Assembly: GCA_002311665.1 (NCBI GenBank)
Contig: DBYX01000022.1
Location: 82,840 to 146,839, forward strand
Length of the DNA stretch: 64,000 nt
Source: Lachnoclostridium sp. UBA1175
GTDB taxonomy: Bacteria; Bacillota; Clostridia; Lachnospirales; Lachnospiraceae
Reading direction: 5' to 3'
The notes under the pieces were generated by a model. The model was not told the DNA's origin. It was given only the letters and a program-made list of their open reading frames with translations, and did not search any database. How positions within the stretch are numbered: the stretch's first letter is position 1; every line of letters starts with the position of its first letter. Below, piece after piece: positions 1 to 8,782 of the stretch. Made by a program: the position numbers and the translations under genes.

Positions 1-653
1 ACGGTCCACGTCTTCTTCGTGATGCCGGAATCGTTCTGATAATACGCATACAGCGGCGCATCGATCAGCGGCGTCTGCTCCGCCCGGAACAATATCCGAT
101 ATGTAACATATTCGTCCTCATGAATCTTCCCGTTCGGGAATCTCAGTTCCCGAAAACAGGTTTTCGCGAACAACTTCCCACAGGCAATCGTCCCCGTGAT
201 CCCATCCGCGTTGTACAGCTCCTCCGTGTTTATCAACTCGCTGTGCAGATTTACCTCAGCGGGAAATTCCTCCCCCGAGGTAAGAAGACATTTTGCGACG
301 GAAACATCCGCGTTATTATCCACGGCCGCTTTCAATAACGCCGCCAGAAATTCCGGGTGAAGCCAGTCGTCGCTGTCAACAAATGTGAGCCACCCGCTGT
401 CACTGTTTGCGACCGCATAGTCAATGCCGGTGTTGCGCGCCGCGGAAACCCCTCCGTTTGCCTGATGTATCACATGAATGCGGGCATCCTGCACTTCATA
501 GGCATCACACATCTCCGCGCCGGAATCCGTCGAGCCGTCATCCACCAGGATCAGTTCAAAATCTCTGAAGGACTGTGTCAGGATACTGTCGACACAACGG
601 CGCAAATATGCCTCAACATTGTAAACCGGTACAATTACGCTGATCTGTGCCAT
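1..653 (-). CDS. Family 2 glycosyltransferase, 3' part beyond window
   Basis: Transfers a sugar from a nucleotide donor to a growing surface glycan at the inner face of the membrane. The GT-A fold signature is clear: VIVPVYN at residues 7-12, the DDGSTDS donor site near 38-44 and the metal-binding DSDD at 93-96. An RFPNGKIHEDEY segment further on, with its His-Glu-Asp, is typical of family 2 enzymes of capsule loci. The ATG at 653 follows AGAGGTAGCT, a usable ribosome binding site. No stop occurs before base 1, so the C-terminus lies outside the window. It is the last visible gene of the polysaccharide operon, about 60 bases after the GT2-GT4 gene. Sugar specificity cannot be read from sequence. 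Confidence 0.9.
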   Translation of the reverse strand, partial: MAQISVIVPVYNVEAYLRRCVDSILTQSFRDFELILVDDGSTDSGAEMCDAYEVQDARIHVIHQANGGVSAARNTGIDYAVANSDSGWLTFVDSDDWLHPEFLAALLKAAVDNNADVSVAKCLLTSGEEFPAEVNLHSELINTEELYNADGITGTIACGKLFAKTCFRELRFPNGKIHEDEYVTYRILFRAEQTPLIDAPLYAYYQNDSGITKKTWT

Positions 654-713
654 AGCTACCTCTTATCATCCTGCTCCGTCGCGCTTAAGCAGCGGGGCGA
701 AAGCACATCCCTC

Positions 714-3020
714 TCAGTCAAACAGCTTGTTCTTCGCCTTCTTGAGCGTGTATTTCAACCCTCTCTCGTGAATGAGATCCTTCGTTCTGACCAAGTTGAC
801 TGCACGTCTCACGGTCTTTCTCTCCGCGTAACGGATAGCTCCGAACCTCTTCGCCACACCGTCGTGATGATGGCAGATCAATGTCTCCATCATACGTCTC
901 TCAGCCTCGGGAACCACGGGTTGGTGCTCCTCGCCCAGGCTGTTGATAATTCCCGTCCAGGTACCGACATAGTCGTATTTCATAAGACCATCGATGTACC
1001 GGCGGGACTCTTTTCCCATCGCCTTGCGCCTGTCGTCATCCGACAACAGCTCGGCGATCGCTCTCGCCGCACCGTTTATGTTCTGCTGCTCCACGATGAT
1101 CATTCCGGGGTTGTTCTTCGTGACGGTCAGGTGCGGTAAATCGTACATAACGATCGGCAACCCGGCAGCCATACTCTCCTGAAGCGTCATCGGGTAACCT
1201 TCGAACTCCGAGGTCATAAGGAACACCGACGCCTTCTGATAGAACGGCATCACGTTGCTCTGGTATCCATACATGACAACATTGTCCGTAAGGTTCTTCT
1301 CCTTGATTGTCTTGCGGAACTGCTTGTCAAAGTTCTTGTCCCAGCCGGCTCCGACAATGTGCAGTTTCGCATCGGGAACCGTCCTCAAAACGCCCTGCAG
1401 TATGCCGAGCGCGTCGTACGGTCGCTTCTCCGGCGCGATCCGCGCAAGCCAGAGAATGTCGTGCCCACTGCAGTCCGACGTACTCCAATCATCGAAATTT
1501 CCAGTGAACGGATTGTTCACCTGGAACACATTGTTGTTGAAATTCTGCCAGAATGTTTTGTCAACCTCGCTCAGCGTGATAACCGCGTCCGCCAGAGCAG
1601 GTGCCGTAGCCAGCTCTTTCAGGTCAAATCTCGCGAACAGGAGCGACATCGTGAAAATATTGTGGCAATGGAACACGAACGCAGCACCGCAGGACTTGAT
1701 CACCATCTCATCCCAGAATGCCAGCGGAGACGTCCACGCGTGGTAGACAACGACATCGATCCCGTTCTCGCGGATGCTTCTCTCAAGGATCTCTCCGCGC
1801 TCGCGATACTCCGCTCCTTCCGACTTCTTTCGGTCGGGAAGATACACTCTCCGGATGCCCTCCGGAAAATCATACTCGTCCTTCTGTCCGAGGTCCTCCG
1901 TGATCAGAACAACCTCGTATCCCATTTCCCGCCAAAGATAACACAGACGGCTCATCACACGCTCGGTGCCACCGTTTGCGACCGAAAAATAATAGGTTCC
2001 GATTGTCTTGACAGGCTTTCTCGTAACCTGCATATGCTTCGAAAAGCGGATCTGCTTGGCGAGCCGATACGCATCCGTTCTCTTGGATGACGCAAGCTTT
2101 GTAGCCACATCCGCAACCGGCCATGCATCCAGCAGAATATCGAAACATTCGGTCTTGTCCGCCTCATCGACCTGTGTCTGATAATCATTGACGCATATGT
2201 TCAGATGGATCGTCTCAAACTTCCTCACCGCTTCATACAGTTCGGCATCCGCTCCGGCTTCCTCAAGGCATGCGCGCATCCGCTTCGCGATCAGCGCGGA
2301 ATCGCACACCTCTGCAAACTGCATTGCACTCATGGTCGTCTGTCCCGACCCGCCGCGTCCGTAGTGATACCGATACAATTCCCGGCTGTCATACCCGTGG
2401 TAACTGTCGGCATGAAAAGCGATCAAAAAATAAGCCAGCGCATCCTCGGCAAATGTCAGCCGCATCTTCGGCTGTCCCGTGAGCACCTTTCTGCACAACT
2501 CCGCATGAAACAGCTTGTTGCACAGATTCCAGCGATAAGTACCGTCACGGAAGCAGGCAAGGATAATGTCCTTCCCCTTGATCGTGCCTTTCCGCGGCCG
2601 GACATATTTCCGCAACGCTTCGATCTTCTCCTCCGGTGTGTTGTTACAATTAACGATCTCCGTGTTAAAATGCAGAATATCCGCCGGCTTTTTCTTCATT
2701 TCCGCGTACAGGATTTCACACGCGTCGAGGGAAAGCTCGTCGTCGGAATCGCAGAACATAATGTACTCGCCGGTCGAATGTTCAACGCCGAGATTCCGGG
2801 CATCCCAGGGGCCTGCATTGTCCGCCAGAGAGTAAACCGAAATCCGCTCGTCCTTCTGTTTCCAAGCATCCAGGATTGCCGCCGAACCGTCCGTGCTTCC
2901 GTCGTCGATCAGAATGATCTCGATGTCACGGAGCGTCTGCGAAACACAACTGTTGATCGTCTGCTCCAGAAACAGTTCGTCGTTGTAAACCGGGATGATT
3001 ATCGAAATCTTCGCCGACAT
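714..3020 (-). CDS. Two-domain glycosyltransferase, GT2 fused to GT4
   Basis: A 768-residue protein with two transferase folds. Residues 1 to about 230 are a GT2 domain: IIIPVYND at 7-14, DDGSTDGS at 39-46 and DSDD at 91-94. From about residue 335 onward it is a GT-B domain of the GT4 type, with the diagnostic EFEGYP...ESMAAGLP segment near 600-620 that binds the nucleotide-sugar. Such a protein can add two successive sugars, or carry a GT2 that supplies the acceptor for the GT4. The start ATG follows AGGTAACACT, and the gene begins 15 bases after the epimerase gene, so it is in the same operon. A short C-terminal basic tail may bind membrane. Specificities unknown. Confidence 0.9.
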   Translation of the reverse strand: MSAKISIIIPVYNDELFLEQTINSCVSQTLRDIEIILIDDGSTDGSAAILDAWKQKDERISVYSLADNAGPWDARNLGVEHSTGEYIMFCDSDDELSLDACEILYAEMKKKPADILHFNTEIVNCNNTPEEKIEALRKYVRPRKGTIKGKDIILACFRDGTYRWNLCNKLFHAELCRKVLTGQPKMRLTFAEDALAYFLIAFHADSYHGYDSRELYRYHYGRGGSGQTTMSAMQFAEVCDSALIAKRMRACLEEAGADAELYEAVRKFETIHLNICVNDYQTQVDEADKTECFDILLDAWPVADVATKLASSKRTDAYRLAKQIRFSKHMQVTRKPVKTIGTYYFSVANGGTERVMSRLCYLWREMGYEVVLITEDLGQKDEYDFPEGIRRVYLPDRKKSEGAEYRERGEILERSIRENGIDVVVYHAWTSPLAFWDEMVIKSCGAAFVFHCHNIFTMSLLFARFDLKELATAPALADAVITLSEVDKTFWQNFNNNVFQVNNPFTGNFDDWSTSDCSGHDILWLARIAPEKRPYDALGILQGVLRTVPDAKLHIVGAGWDKNFDKQFRKTIKEKNLTDNVVMYGYQSNVMPFYQKASVFLMTSEFEGYPMTLQESMAAGLPIVMYDLPHLTVTKNNPGMIIVEQQNINGAARAIAELLSDDDRRKAMGKESRRYIDGLMKYDYVGTWTGIINSLGEEHQPVVPEAERRMMETLICHHHDGVAKRFGAIRYAERKTVRRAVNLVRTKDLIHERGLKYTLKKAKNKLFD

Positions 3021-3035
3021 AGTGTTACCTGCCCT

Positions 3036-4097
3036 TCATAAGCAATCTCGTAAAATCCGAACCGTATGCGTGAGACCTGTCTCCGCATCATAGATGCCCT
3101 TCCAGCCGAGGGCGGCCAGTTTTTCACTGTCAATCGCCGAGTTTGTCATCGGATTGAACCCGCGCTTCTCCTCCGAGCTTGCGGTCTCCCGCAACAGCTC
3201 CACGCCGCCCGCCTGCGCAAGGATCTCGGCCATCCGGCGAATGGTGATTACCGACTCCGGATGGGAGATGTTGTACGCGCTTCCCGACTGCCCGCGAAGA
3301 AGCATTGTAAGAAGCGCCGTTGCACAGTCAAGACAGTGACAATAACTGCGAAGCGACATCCCGTCGCTCTTCATCACAAGTTTCTCGCCGCGCGCTGCCT
3401 GCCACGCAAACTGCGACGAGATCCGGTTGTCCCGGAGTGTCGCCGTGGGGCCGTATATGTGGCCCGGTCTTGCGATAACCGTATCCAGTCCGTACTCCGC
3501 CGTAAAACTCGCGCACAGCGTCTCCGCCGCACGCTTGCCCATCGAGTAGGAGCTTCTCGGATCGAGCAGCTTCACAAAACCGCTCTCCTCCTCAAGTGCC
3601 GGCTGATCGCTCTGCCGCTGCCCGTACACTTCACTGCTGGAGATCACCAGAACTCTCCTGCAGTTTGCCGCCCTCGCGGCCTGCAGAAGCCGCAGCAGCC
3701 CCTGAAAGCAGCCGACCATAGTTTCTACCGGTTGCTCCATAAAAAGCGCCGGATACGCGTTGGCAGCGCCGTGTATCACATAATCGACCTGCGACAGATC
3801 CGGAAGCCCTCCGGCCTCATCTGCCGCATCATACGGAACATACGTAAAATAATCTCTCCCGGCGTACTCTCCGAATCGCTCATCGACCCGCTCCTTCGAG
3901 CGGCCCGCAACTCGGAGTCCGATCTTTCCGGTATGAGTCTCGTTCCACCGGATCAGCAGATCCGTAAGTGCGGAACCGATCAACCCGGTAGCACCGGTGA
4001 TCAGAATATTTCGACCCTCAATTTCTTCCAGGCCCGAAACCGCTCCGATTGACCGATCGATATCCGTCCACCATAGAGAGCTTTGATATATCGTCAT
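3036..4097 (-). CDS. NAD-dependent epimerase/dehydratase (extended SDR)
   Basis: A 353-residue extended short-chain dehydrogenase. The NAD-binding GATGLIG motif is at 35-41 and the catalytic Tyr-Lys pair in YSMGK at 184-188, with a Ser-Ser-Ser stretch near 153-155 as the third catalytic element. These enzymes epimerise, dehydrate or reduce nucleotide-linked sugars. It lies seven bases after a CTP-dependent cytidylyltransferase and near two LicD genes. In several Gram-positive capsule loci such an SDR/cytidylyltransferase pair makes a CDP-linked polyol. That role is inferred from context; an ordinary UDP- or dTDP-sugar epimerase remains possible. Confidence 0.85.
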   Translation of the reverse strand: MTIYQSSLWWTDIDRSIGAVSGLEEIEGRNILITGATGLIGSALTDLLIRWNETHTGKIGLRVAGRSKERVDERFGEYAGRDYFTYVPYDAADEAGGLPDLSQVDYVIHGAANAYPALFMEQPVETMVGCFQGLLRLLQAARAANCRRVLVISSSEVYGQRQSDQPALEEESGFVKLLDPRSSYSMGKRAAETLCASFTAEYGLDTVIARPGHIYGPTATLRDNRISSQFAWQAARGEKLVMKSDGMSLRSYCHCLDCATALLTMLLRGQSGSAYNISHPESVITIRRMAEILAQAGGVELLRETASSEEKRGFNPMTNSAIDSEKLAALGWKGIYDAETGLTHTVRILRDCL

Positions 4098-4103
4098 CGT
4101 TTC

Positions 4104-4817
4104 TCACCCTTTAAGCCAGTCCGAACGCTTCTCCGCAAGCAACGCCTTGAAGATATCAATATCATCCAGAGTTGTCAGCTTGATATTTTTCTCGGATCCC
4201 GAGGAGAAGTACACCTTGCGCCCCAACTCGATCATCAATGTGCAAGACGCCACGGAATTCGTGATGCCCTTCTCAATCGCTTCCCGGTGGATCTGCGCGA
4301 TCTCCCCAAGACGGAACGCCTGCGGCGTCTGCGTACGGCGAAGTCGCTCACGAGGATAGCAGCCGTCGGAGCAGCTGCCGTCCTGCGTTTCCAGCATAGC
4401 TTCCGCACACGGGATAGCGGTGATCGCATTGCCGCAGGCATAAGCCACGCGAAGGCAATCGGAGATGATCTCCGCTGACACCATCGGGCGAATCGCGTCG
4501 TGGATCAATACCATATCACCGTCTTCACAGTTTTTCTCAAGTTCAAATATACCGTTTCGGATGGAACTCTGTCCGCTCTCTCCGCCCGGGATTACCCACT
4601 GCAGTTTGGTGATGTTAAACTGCTTCGCGTACGCACGGAGAACATGCTCCCATCCTTCGATGCACACAACGGCGATGGCATCGATCTCGGGGTGTTTTTC
4701 GAACGCCTCCAGCGTATAGACGATCACCGGCCTCTCGTTGACCGTCAGGAATTGCTTGGGGATGTCCTGGTTCATTCTCGCGCCGGAACCTCCGGCAATG
4801 ATCAACGCAATGTTCAT
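4104..4817 (-). CDS. IspD/TarI-family cytidylyltransferase
   Basis: A 237-residue nucleotidyltransferase that joins CMP from CTP to a phosphorylated alcohol. The N-terminal LIIAGGSGARM loop (5-15) and the following PKQFL Lys (21) are the CTP-binding signature. IHDAIRP and the QTPQAF segment further on match the IspD/TarI family. The ATG at 4817 overlaps the stop of the preceding LicD gene as ATGA; an in-frame extension upstream lies inside that gene and was rejected. IspD proper makes 4-diphosphocytidyl-methylerythritol, but location in a LicD/glycosyltransferase operon argues for CDP-ribitol, CDP-glycerol or a related polyol for surface glycan. The family assignment is firm; the substrate is not. 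Confidence 0.85.
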   Translation of the reverse strand: MNIALIIAGGSGARMNQDIPKQFLTVNERPVIVYTLEAFEKHPEIDAIAVVCIEGWEHVLRAYAKQFNITKLQWVIPGGESGQSSIRNGIFELEKNCEDGDMVLIHDAIRPMVSAEIISDCLRVAYACGNAITAIPCAEAMLETQDGSCSDGCYPRERLRRTQTPQAFRLGEIAQIHREAIEKGITNSVASCTLMIELGRKVYFSSGSEKNIKLTTLDDIDIFKALLAEKRSDWLKG

Positions 4818-5686
4818 AATTCTCTCTCCGTCCCTGTTATTCTGCGGTAGAAATGAAACACATGCTCCGTTCTCCGTTTTTCCTCCGGCGGTAGCTCCCA
4901 ATACGAGCCGTACAGGCTCTTTAAATAAGTGTCATAACTACCCGGGCAATCGAAACTCCTGTCCTCAAACTCCATAGCAACCGGCCGCAAATACGGCTCC
5001 TTCTCCATCTTCTCGCGCGGCAGATAGTGCACGATCGTCGTCGCGCCGACATAGTTACAATCGTCAAATCGATACTTCTGTGCCAGCCGCAGGAATCGCC
5101 TGCACCAGAACCGGTAGCCGATGAGGTGCACCGGCACATACGCGATATAGTGGATCAGTTTCCTGAACGCCGTCTTACCGACAACCTTATCGTTCGCGGC
5201 TACCAACAGGATCTTGCATCGAAGCGACAGTCTGTGACAGAACACCTTCGTTGCAAAATCTCCTTCGGGAAAGCCGTCGATGGGGAAAATGTCGATGTAC
5301 AGCGGCATATAGTACGGCTCTTTGGAGACACCTCCCATATAGCTCTCCACAAGCACTTCGGGATTGTACAGCCGGTACCAGAAGCAGCGTTTCGAGTAAA
5401 TATCCTCCTCCCCGCCGCGGCAGAGCACATAATCTCCGATCTTTCCTCCGCAAAGCTGAAACAATTTCTCGCAATCCGGGCGCGGAATATTGATATCGAT
5501 GTCATCGTCCCACGGTATGTATCCCTTGTGTCGCACGGCGCCGAGAAGCGTTCCTCCGGACAGATAGTAACGGAGTCCGTTTGCACGGAGAAACTCCGCC
5601 AACTGATCCAGCATGTTCAACTGAATCCCGCGGATCTCTTCCTGCGTCATTTCCCGCCCGCAATCGCTTTTCTGCAGAAATACCAT
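4814..5686 (-). CDS. LicD-family phosphotransferase, first copy
   Basis: A 290-residue LicD/fukutin-type protein. The defining nucleotidyltransferase-fold signature GGTLLGAVRH...PWDDDID is at 45-64, with the metal-binding DDDID at 60-64. LicD enzymes move phosphocholine or polyol phosphate from a CDP carrier onto a surface glycan. I chose the ATG at 5686 because GAGAGG lies nine bases before it; a start seven codons earlier overlaps the upstream LicD gene and has no ribosome binding site. The stop overlaps the cytidylyltransferase start, implying coupled translation and a shared pathway. No choline kinase or choline cytidylyltransferase is visible, so a polyol phosphate is the more likely group. 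Confidence 0.9.
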   Translation of the reverse strand: MVFLQKSDCGREMTQEEIRGIQLNMLDQLAEFLRANGLRYYLSGGTLLGAVRHKGYIPWDDDIDINIPRPDCEKLFQLCGGKIGDYVLCRGGEEDIYSKRCFWYRLYNPEVLVESYMGGVSKEPYYMPLYIDIFPIDGFPEGDFATKVFCHRLSLRCKILLVAANDKVVGKTAFRKLIHYIAYVPVHLIGYRFWCRRFLRLAQKYRFDDCNYVGATTIVHYLPREKMEKEPYLRPVAMEFEDRSFDCPGSYDTYLKSLYGSYWELPPEEKRRTEHVFHFYRRITGTEREL

Positions 5687-5699
5687 GGGTGATGTCCTC

Positions 5700-6632
5700 T
5701 CAATCATCTTCCGGGAACTGCAGTTCCAACAGAAAATGCTTCTCTCTCTTCTCCTCCGGCGGCAAAGTCATATAATCCCTGCCGTATAGTTTTCGCAGAT
5801 AATCCTTGTAGTCTTTCGGGATCGCCCAACGGTGTCCCTCAAAGTTCGCGAGGATCCTGCGGATCATTCCCTCGCGAGAGTAAGTCTCTTTGAAATAATG
5901 CCCACGCCCGGATGGGATGCCGACTCGTTTCGTCTTTCTGTTCCTGCACAGGCTGTAGCAGGCGTTGGTTATGATCGACCACCGCCGGACACTCAGGAAT
6001 GAGATCAATGAGCCGATGAAGATTTTCCGCTCAAAGGTCTTTCTGACCTCCGGTGCGCCGTCTTCCAACTTCCGGTAAAACTCCCTGTTTTCGTAAAATC
6101 TTCTGCAGGAGAGCAGAAACCCCGTCCCCATGCAAAGCACGCCGTGGAGCCAATATAAAAGCGGGTTATCAAAGTAGTTTTCGATGGGAAACAGATCGAT
6201 GGCAAAGCCGCATTCCTTCATCCCGACATCATCACGACTTCGCGCGACGCTGCCTCGCAGACGCACCTTCCCCGTTACATTACCGTATTCCGGATCGTAG
6301 CAGTTTTGAACGTGATACCGATCACCGTATCGCTCGCGGAGCGCGTCCGCCAACCGCTTCATATCGCCGGAACGGATGTTGAGATCGATGTCGTCGTCCC
6401 ACGGAATGAAGCCGCCGTGTCGTACTGCGCCGAGCACGGTGCCTCCGGAGAGTTGGTAGTATATCTTCTTCTCCTCACAGACCGCGATTATGTCTTCGGC
6501 CATGTGCAACAGCGTCTCCTGGTACCGCACCAGTGTCTCGCCGTCGACCCGGATCAGCTGTTCCGAATCCGATCGGAGGTTTTTCAATGTCTCAAAGGTC
6601 GATAGTTTCATACTCTCCCCGCGGGGGCTCAT
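5700..6632 (-). CDS. LicD-family phosphotransferase, second copy
   Basis: A 310-residue LicD protein, a diverged paralogue of its downstream neighbour. It carries GGTVLGAVRHGGFIPWDDDID at about 63-83 with the DDDID metal site at 79-83, and both copies end in an LYG...LPPEEKR segment. The ATG at 6632 overlaps the stop of the sugar-transferase gene (ATGA) and is preceded by a purine-rich AGGGAAGGGG; a second ATG seven codons later also has GGGGAG before it, so the exact start is uncertain. Two LicD genes in tandem suggest two positions or two residues of the glycan are modified. The substrate is inferred from the adjacent cytidylyltransferase and epimerase. Confidence 0.88.
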   Translation of the reverse strand: MSPRGESMKLSTFETLKNLRSDSEQLIRVDGETLVRYQETLLHMAEDIIAVCEEKKIYYQLSGGTVLGAVRHGGFIPWDDDIDLNIRSGDMKRLADALRERYGDRYHVQNCYDPEYGNVTGKVRLRGSVARSRDDVGMKECGFAIDLFPIENYFDNPLLYWLHGVLCMGTGFLLSCRRFYENREFYRKLEDGAPEVRKTFERKIFIGSLISFLSVRRWSIITNACYSLCRNRKTKRVGIPSGRGHYFKETYSREGMIRRILANFEGHRWAIPKDYKDYLRKLYGRDYMTLPPEEKREKHFLLELQFPEDD

Positions 6633-8746
6633 TTCCCCTTCCCTTTCACCTTCCTCATCACAAACCGCGCACCCTTGCTGATCCAATTCTGCTTCTCAAG
6701 GAAAATGTACGGGATATCCTTATACTTGATCTTGTTTGTTTCTATCCACACATCCAGCAAACGCTCAGCTACGAACCCGAACACACGCTTGTCATTCTCG
6801 TCGTAATCGCTGATGTCCAGCCGTTTCTCCAACTCAAAAAGCACATCAAAAAGCCACTCACAATATCGGTCCGACAGCTCCTTCTTCATGATAAACATAT
6901 TGAACCGGTGTCCCTTCGTCCTCTTCATCACCGCATCATACGCGGCAAGATACCCGGGATGGCGCTCCTCTATAATCCGGCGTGTCTCCTCCAGATCGAT
7001 CTCGTGATGCGCGTGAATGTACTGCTTATAGTTCGTCTCGATCCAGTAGTGTCTCCGCTTCGGAAGCAGTACGTCAACACCGTCGAACAGGCCTCTCGCC
7101 TGGTCAAGCGTGAGAACGTCCTTGCGGTCTCCGGCGCTGCGCTGCGCCGTAAAATGCCTCCGGTAATGGGCCAGTCCCAGATACTCGCAATCCAGGTTTT
7201 TCCACGCCCAATACAGCCCCGTCAGCTCACAGTAGTTAGCATTTTTCGCACTGATGTTATCACCGGTATTGTCCGGCGTATAACCAAGGTCCTCTCTGCC
7301 CTCCGCGCCGACCTGCAACGGAACATACATCTCATCCGTCGGCATCCAGTACTCCTTGTGCGCGGCCACGACAACGCGGATGTCTGCCTCGATCTCCTCA
7401 CCCATTTTCTCACTGTTGATCATCGCCCACGGGAACGTCTCGAGGAGGATGCGCAGATCCAGAAGCGGGCTCCAGTTGTCGATGTACCACAGATCCAGCT
7501 CGATGCGCTTCCGTATGCTTGTATCACCGCGGTAGCCATTCACCTGCGCCCAACCCGTCATACCGGGCTTCACCTGGTGCTTGACCATATAAAGAGGGAT
7601 CTCCTCTTTGAATTTTTCGACGAAATACGGGAGCTCCGGACGCGGCCCGACCAGACTCATATCGCCGCGCAGAACATTGATCAACTGCGGCAGCTCGTCA
7701 AGACTTGTCTTCCGGATGAAGGACCCGAACTTGGTTCTTCTCTTGTCCCCCCTCGTGCTCCACGCGGTGTCCGATTCGCTATTCACGACCATCGAGCGAA
7801 ACTTCAGCATATAAAATCTCTTGCGGTTATATCCGACTCTCTCCTGGCGGAAGAAGACCGGTCCCGGGCTGGAAAGCTTAACGCCGATCGCCAAAACGAT
7901 GAACAGCGGGCTGAGGACCGCGAGTCCTATAGCACTTACAAGAAGGTCAAAACCGCGCTTAAGCCACGCCCAGCCGATCGCCTCCAGCCGGTTTGCGCGC
8001 ATGTTTACCAGTTTGGTTCTTCCGATATTCTCAAACACCGGATGCGCGGGAATAATGTCATTATAGAACGGAACGACGAAGTATTTGACGCCGCTTTTCT
8101 CACACGCCGAGATCATCTTCGTGATGTTTCCGTACTGCTCCGGCTCGAGCGCGATCACTACCTCATCGATGTTCGAACCGTTCAGCAGCTTCTCCAGATC
8201 CTCATTATCATCTATGACCTGATCAATCTGGATACCGAGTTCCGGCTCATTACCGAGGTCTTCCCTGTACTGTTTCGCAAGCCTTCCGTTGCCAACCAGG
8301 ATCTCGTGCTTAATGTTGTACCCGGACTGTCTCAACCGATTCAACACCGCTCTTGTTCCGATCTGTTTCGCGCTCAGGAGAAACAGGGTCAGCGCATAGA
8401 AGATTGCGATGATACCACGGGATACATCCTCGATCTTAAACACGAAGATCGTGGCCGTGATTGCAAAAATCGTAAGCGTGGTGGCAAGGAACAGTGTCCT
8501 GAGCTTCCACGAAAGTCTCTTGACACGTGTCGTGCGATAGAACCCCGATATCGAGAGCACAAAGATCAGCCCCGCCGCATAGAACAGCGACGCGATGATC
8601 ATCGGGCGGCTCAAGCCACGGTTTTCCCACGAACCGTTGAGGACGCGAAGACGAAACCATGCGGAGAAGATGTACGAGGCAACCACCAGAAGAAAGTCGA
8701 TCGTTGCGCTGATCCGATTCAGATATGTTTGATTTTTCTTGATCAT
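6629..8746 (-). CDS. Polyprenyl-phosphate sugar phosphotransferase fused to DUF4422
   Basis: A 705-residue two-part membrane enzyme. The first 450 residues form a WbaP/WcaJ-like phosphoglycosyltransferase: several N-terminal membrane helices, a central nucleotide-fold region (about 140-240), then the catalytic domain from about 262 with KRGFDLL, FFRQERVGYN, FRSM and GPRPELP motifs. It moves sugar-1-phosphate from a UDP-sugar to undecaprenyl phosphate, the first step of glycan assembly. Residues about 455-705 match DUF4422, a capsule-locus domain believed to be a glycosyltransferase, with TGDNIS, YCELTGLYWAWKN and AHYRR segments. The fusion would couple the first and second sugar additions. 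Start ATG after AAGGAG with nine bases spacing. Confidence 0.9.
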   Translation of the reverse strand: MIKKNQTYLNRISATIDFLLVVASYIFSAWFRLRVLNGSWENRGLSRPMIIASLFYAAGLIFVLSISGFYRTTRVKRLSWKLRTLFLATTLTIFAITATIFVFKIEDVSRGIIAIFYALTLFLLSAKQIGTRAVLNRLRQSGYNIKHEILVGNGRLAKQYREDLGNEPELGIQIDQVIDDNEDLEKLLNGSNIDEVVIALEPEQYGNITKMISACEKSGVKYFVVPFYNDIIPAHPVFENIGRTKLVNMRANRLEAIGWAWLKRGFDLLVSAIGLAVLSPLFIVLAIGVKLSSPGPVFFRQERVGYNRKRFYMLKFRSMVVNSESDTAWSTRGDKRRTKFGSFIRKTSLDELPQLINVLRGDMSLVGPRPELPYFVEKFKEEIPLYMVKHQVKPGMTGWAQVNGYRGDTSIRKRIELDLWYIDNWSPLLDLRILLETFPWAMINSEKMGEEIEADIRVVVAAHKEYWMPTDEMYVPLQVGAEGREDLGYTPDNTGDNISAKNANYCELTGLYWAWKNLDCEYLGLAHYRRHFTAQRSAGDRKDVLTLDQARGLFDGVDVLLPKRRHYWIETNYKQYIHAHHEIDLEETRRIIEERHPGYLAAYDAVMKRTKGHRFNMFIMKKELSDRYCEWLFDVLFELEKRLDISDYDENDKRVFGFVAERLLDVWIETNKIKYKDIPYIFLEKQNWISKGARFVMRKVKGKGK

Positions 8747-8782
8747 TCTCGCGATCTCCTTTCCGGGGAATGCCCGTATTAC

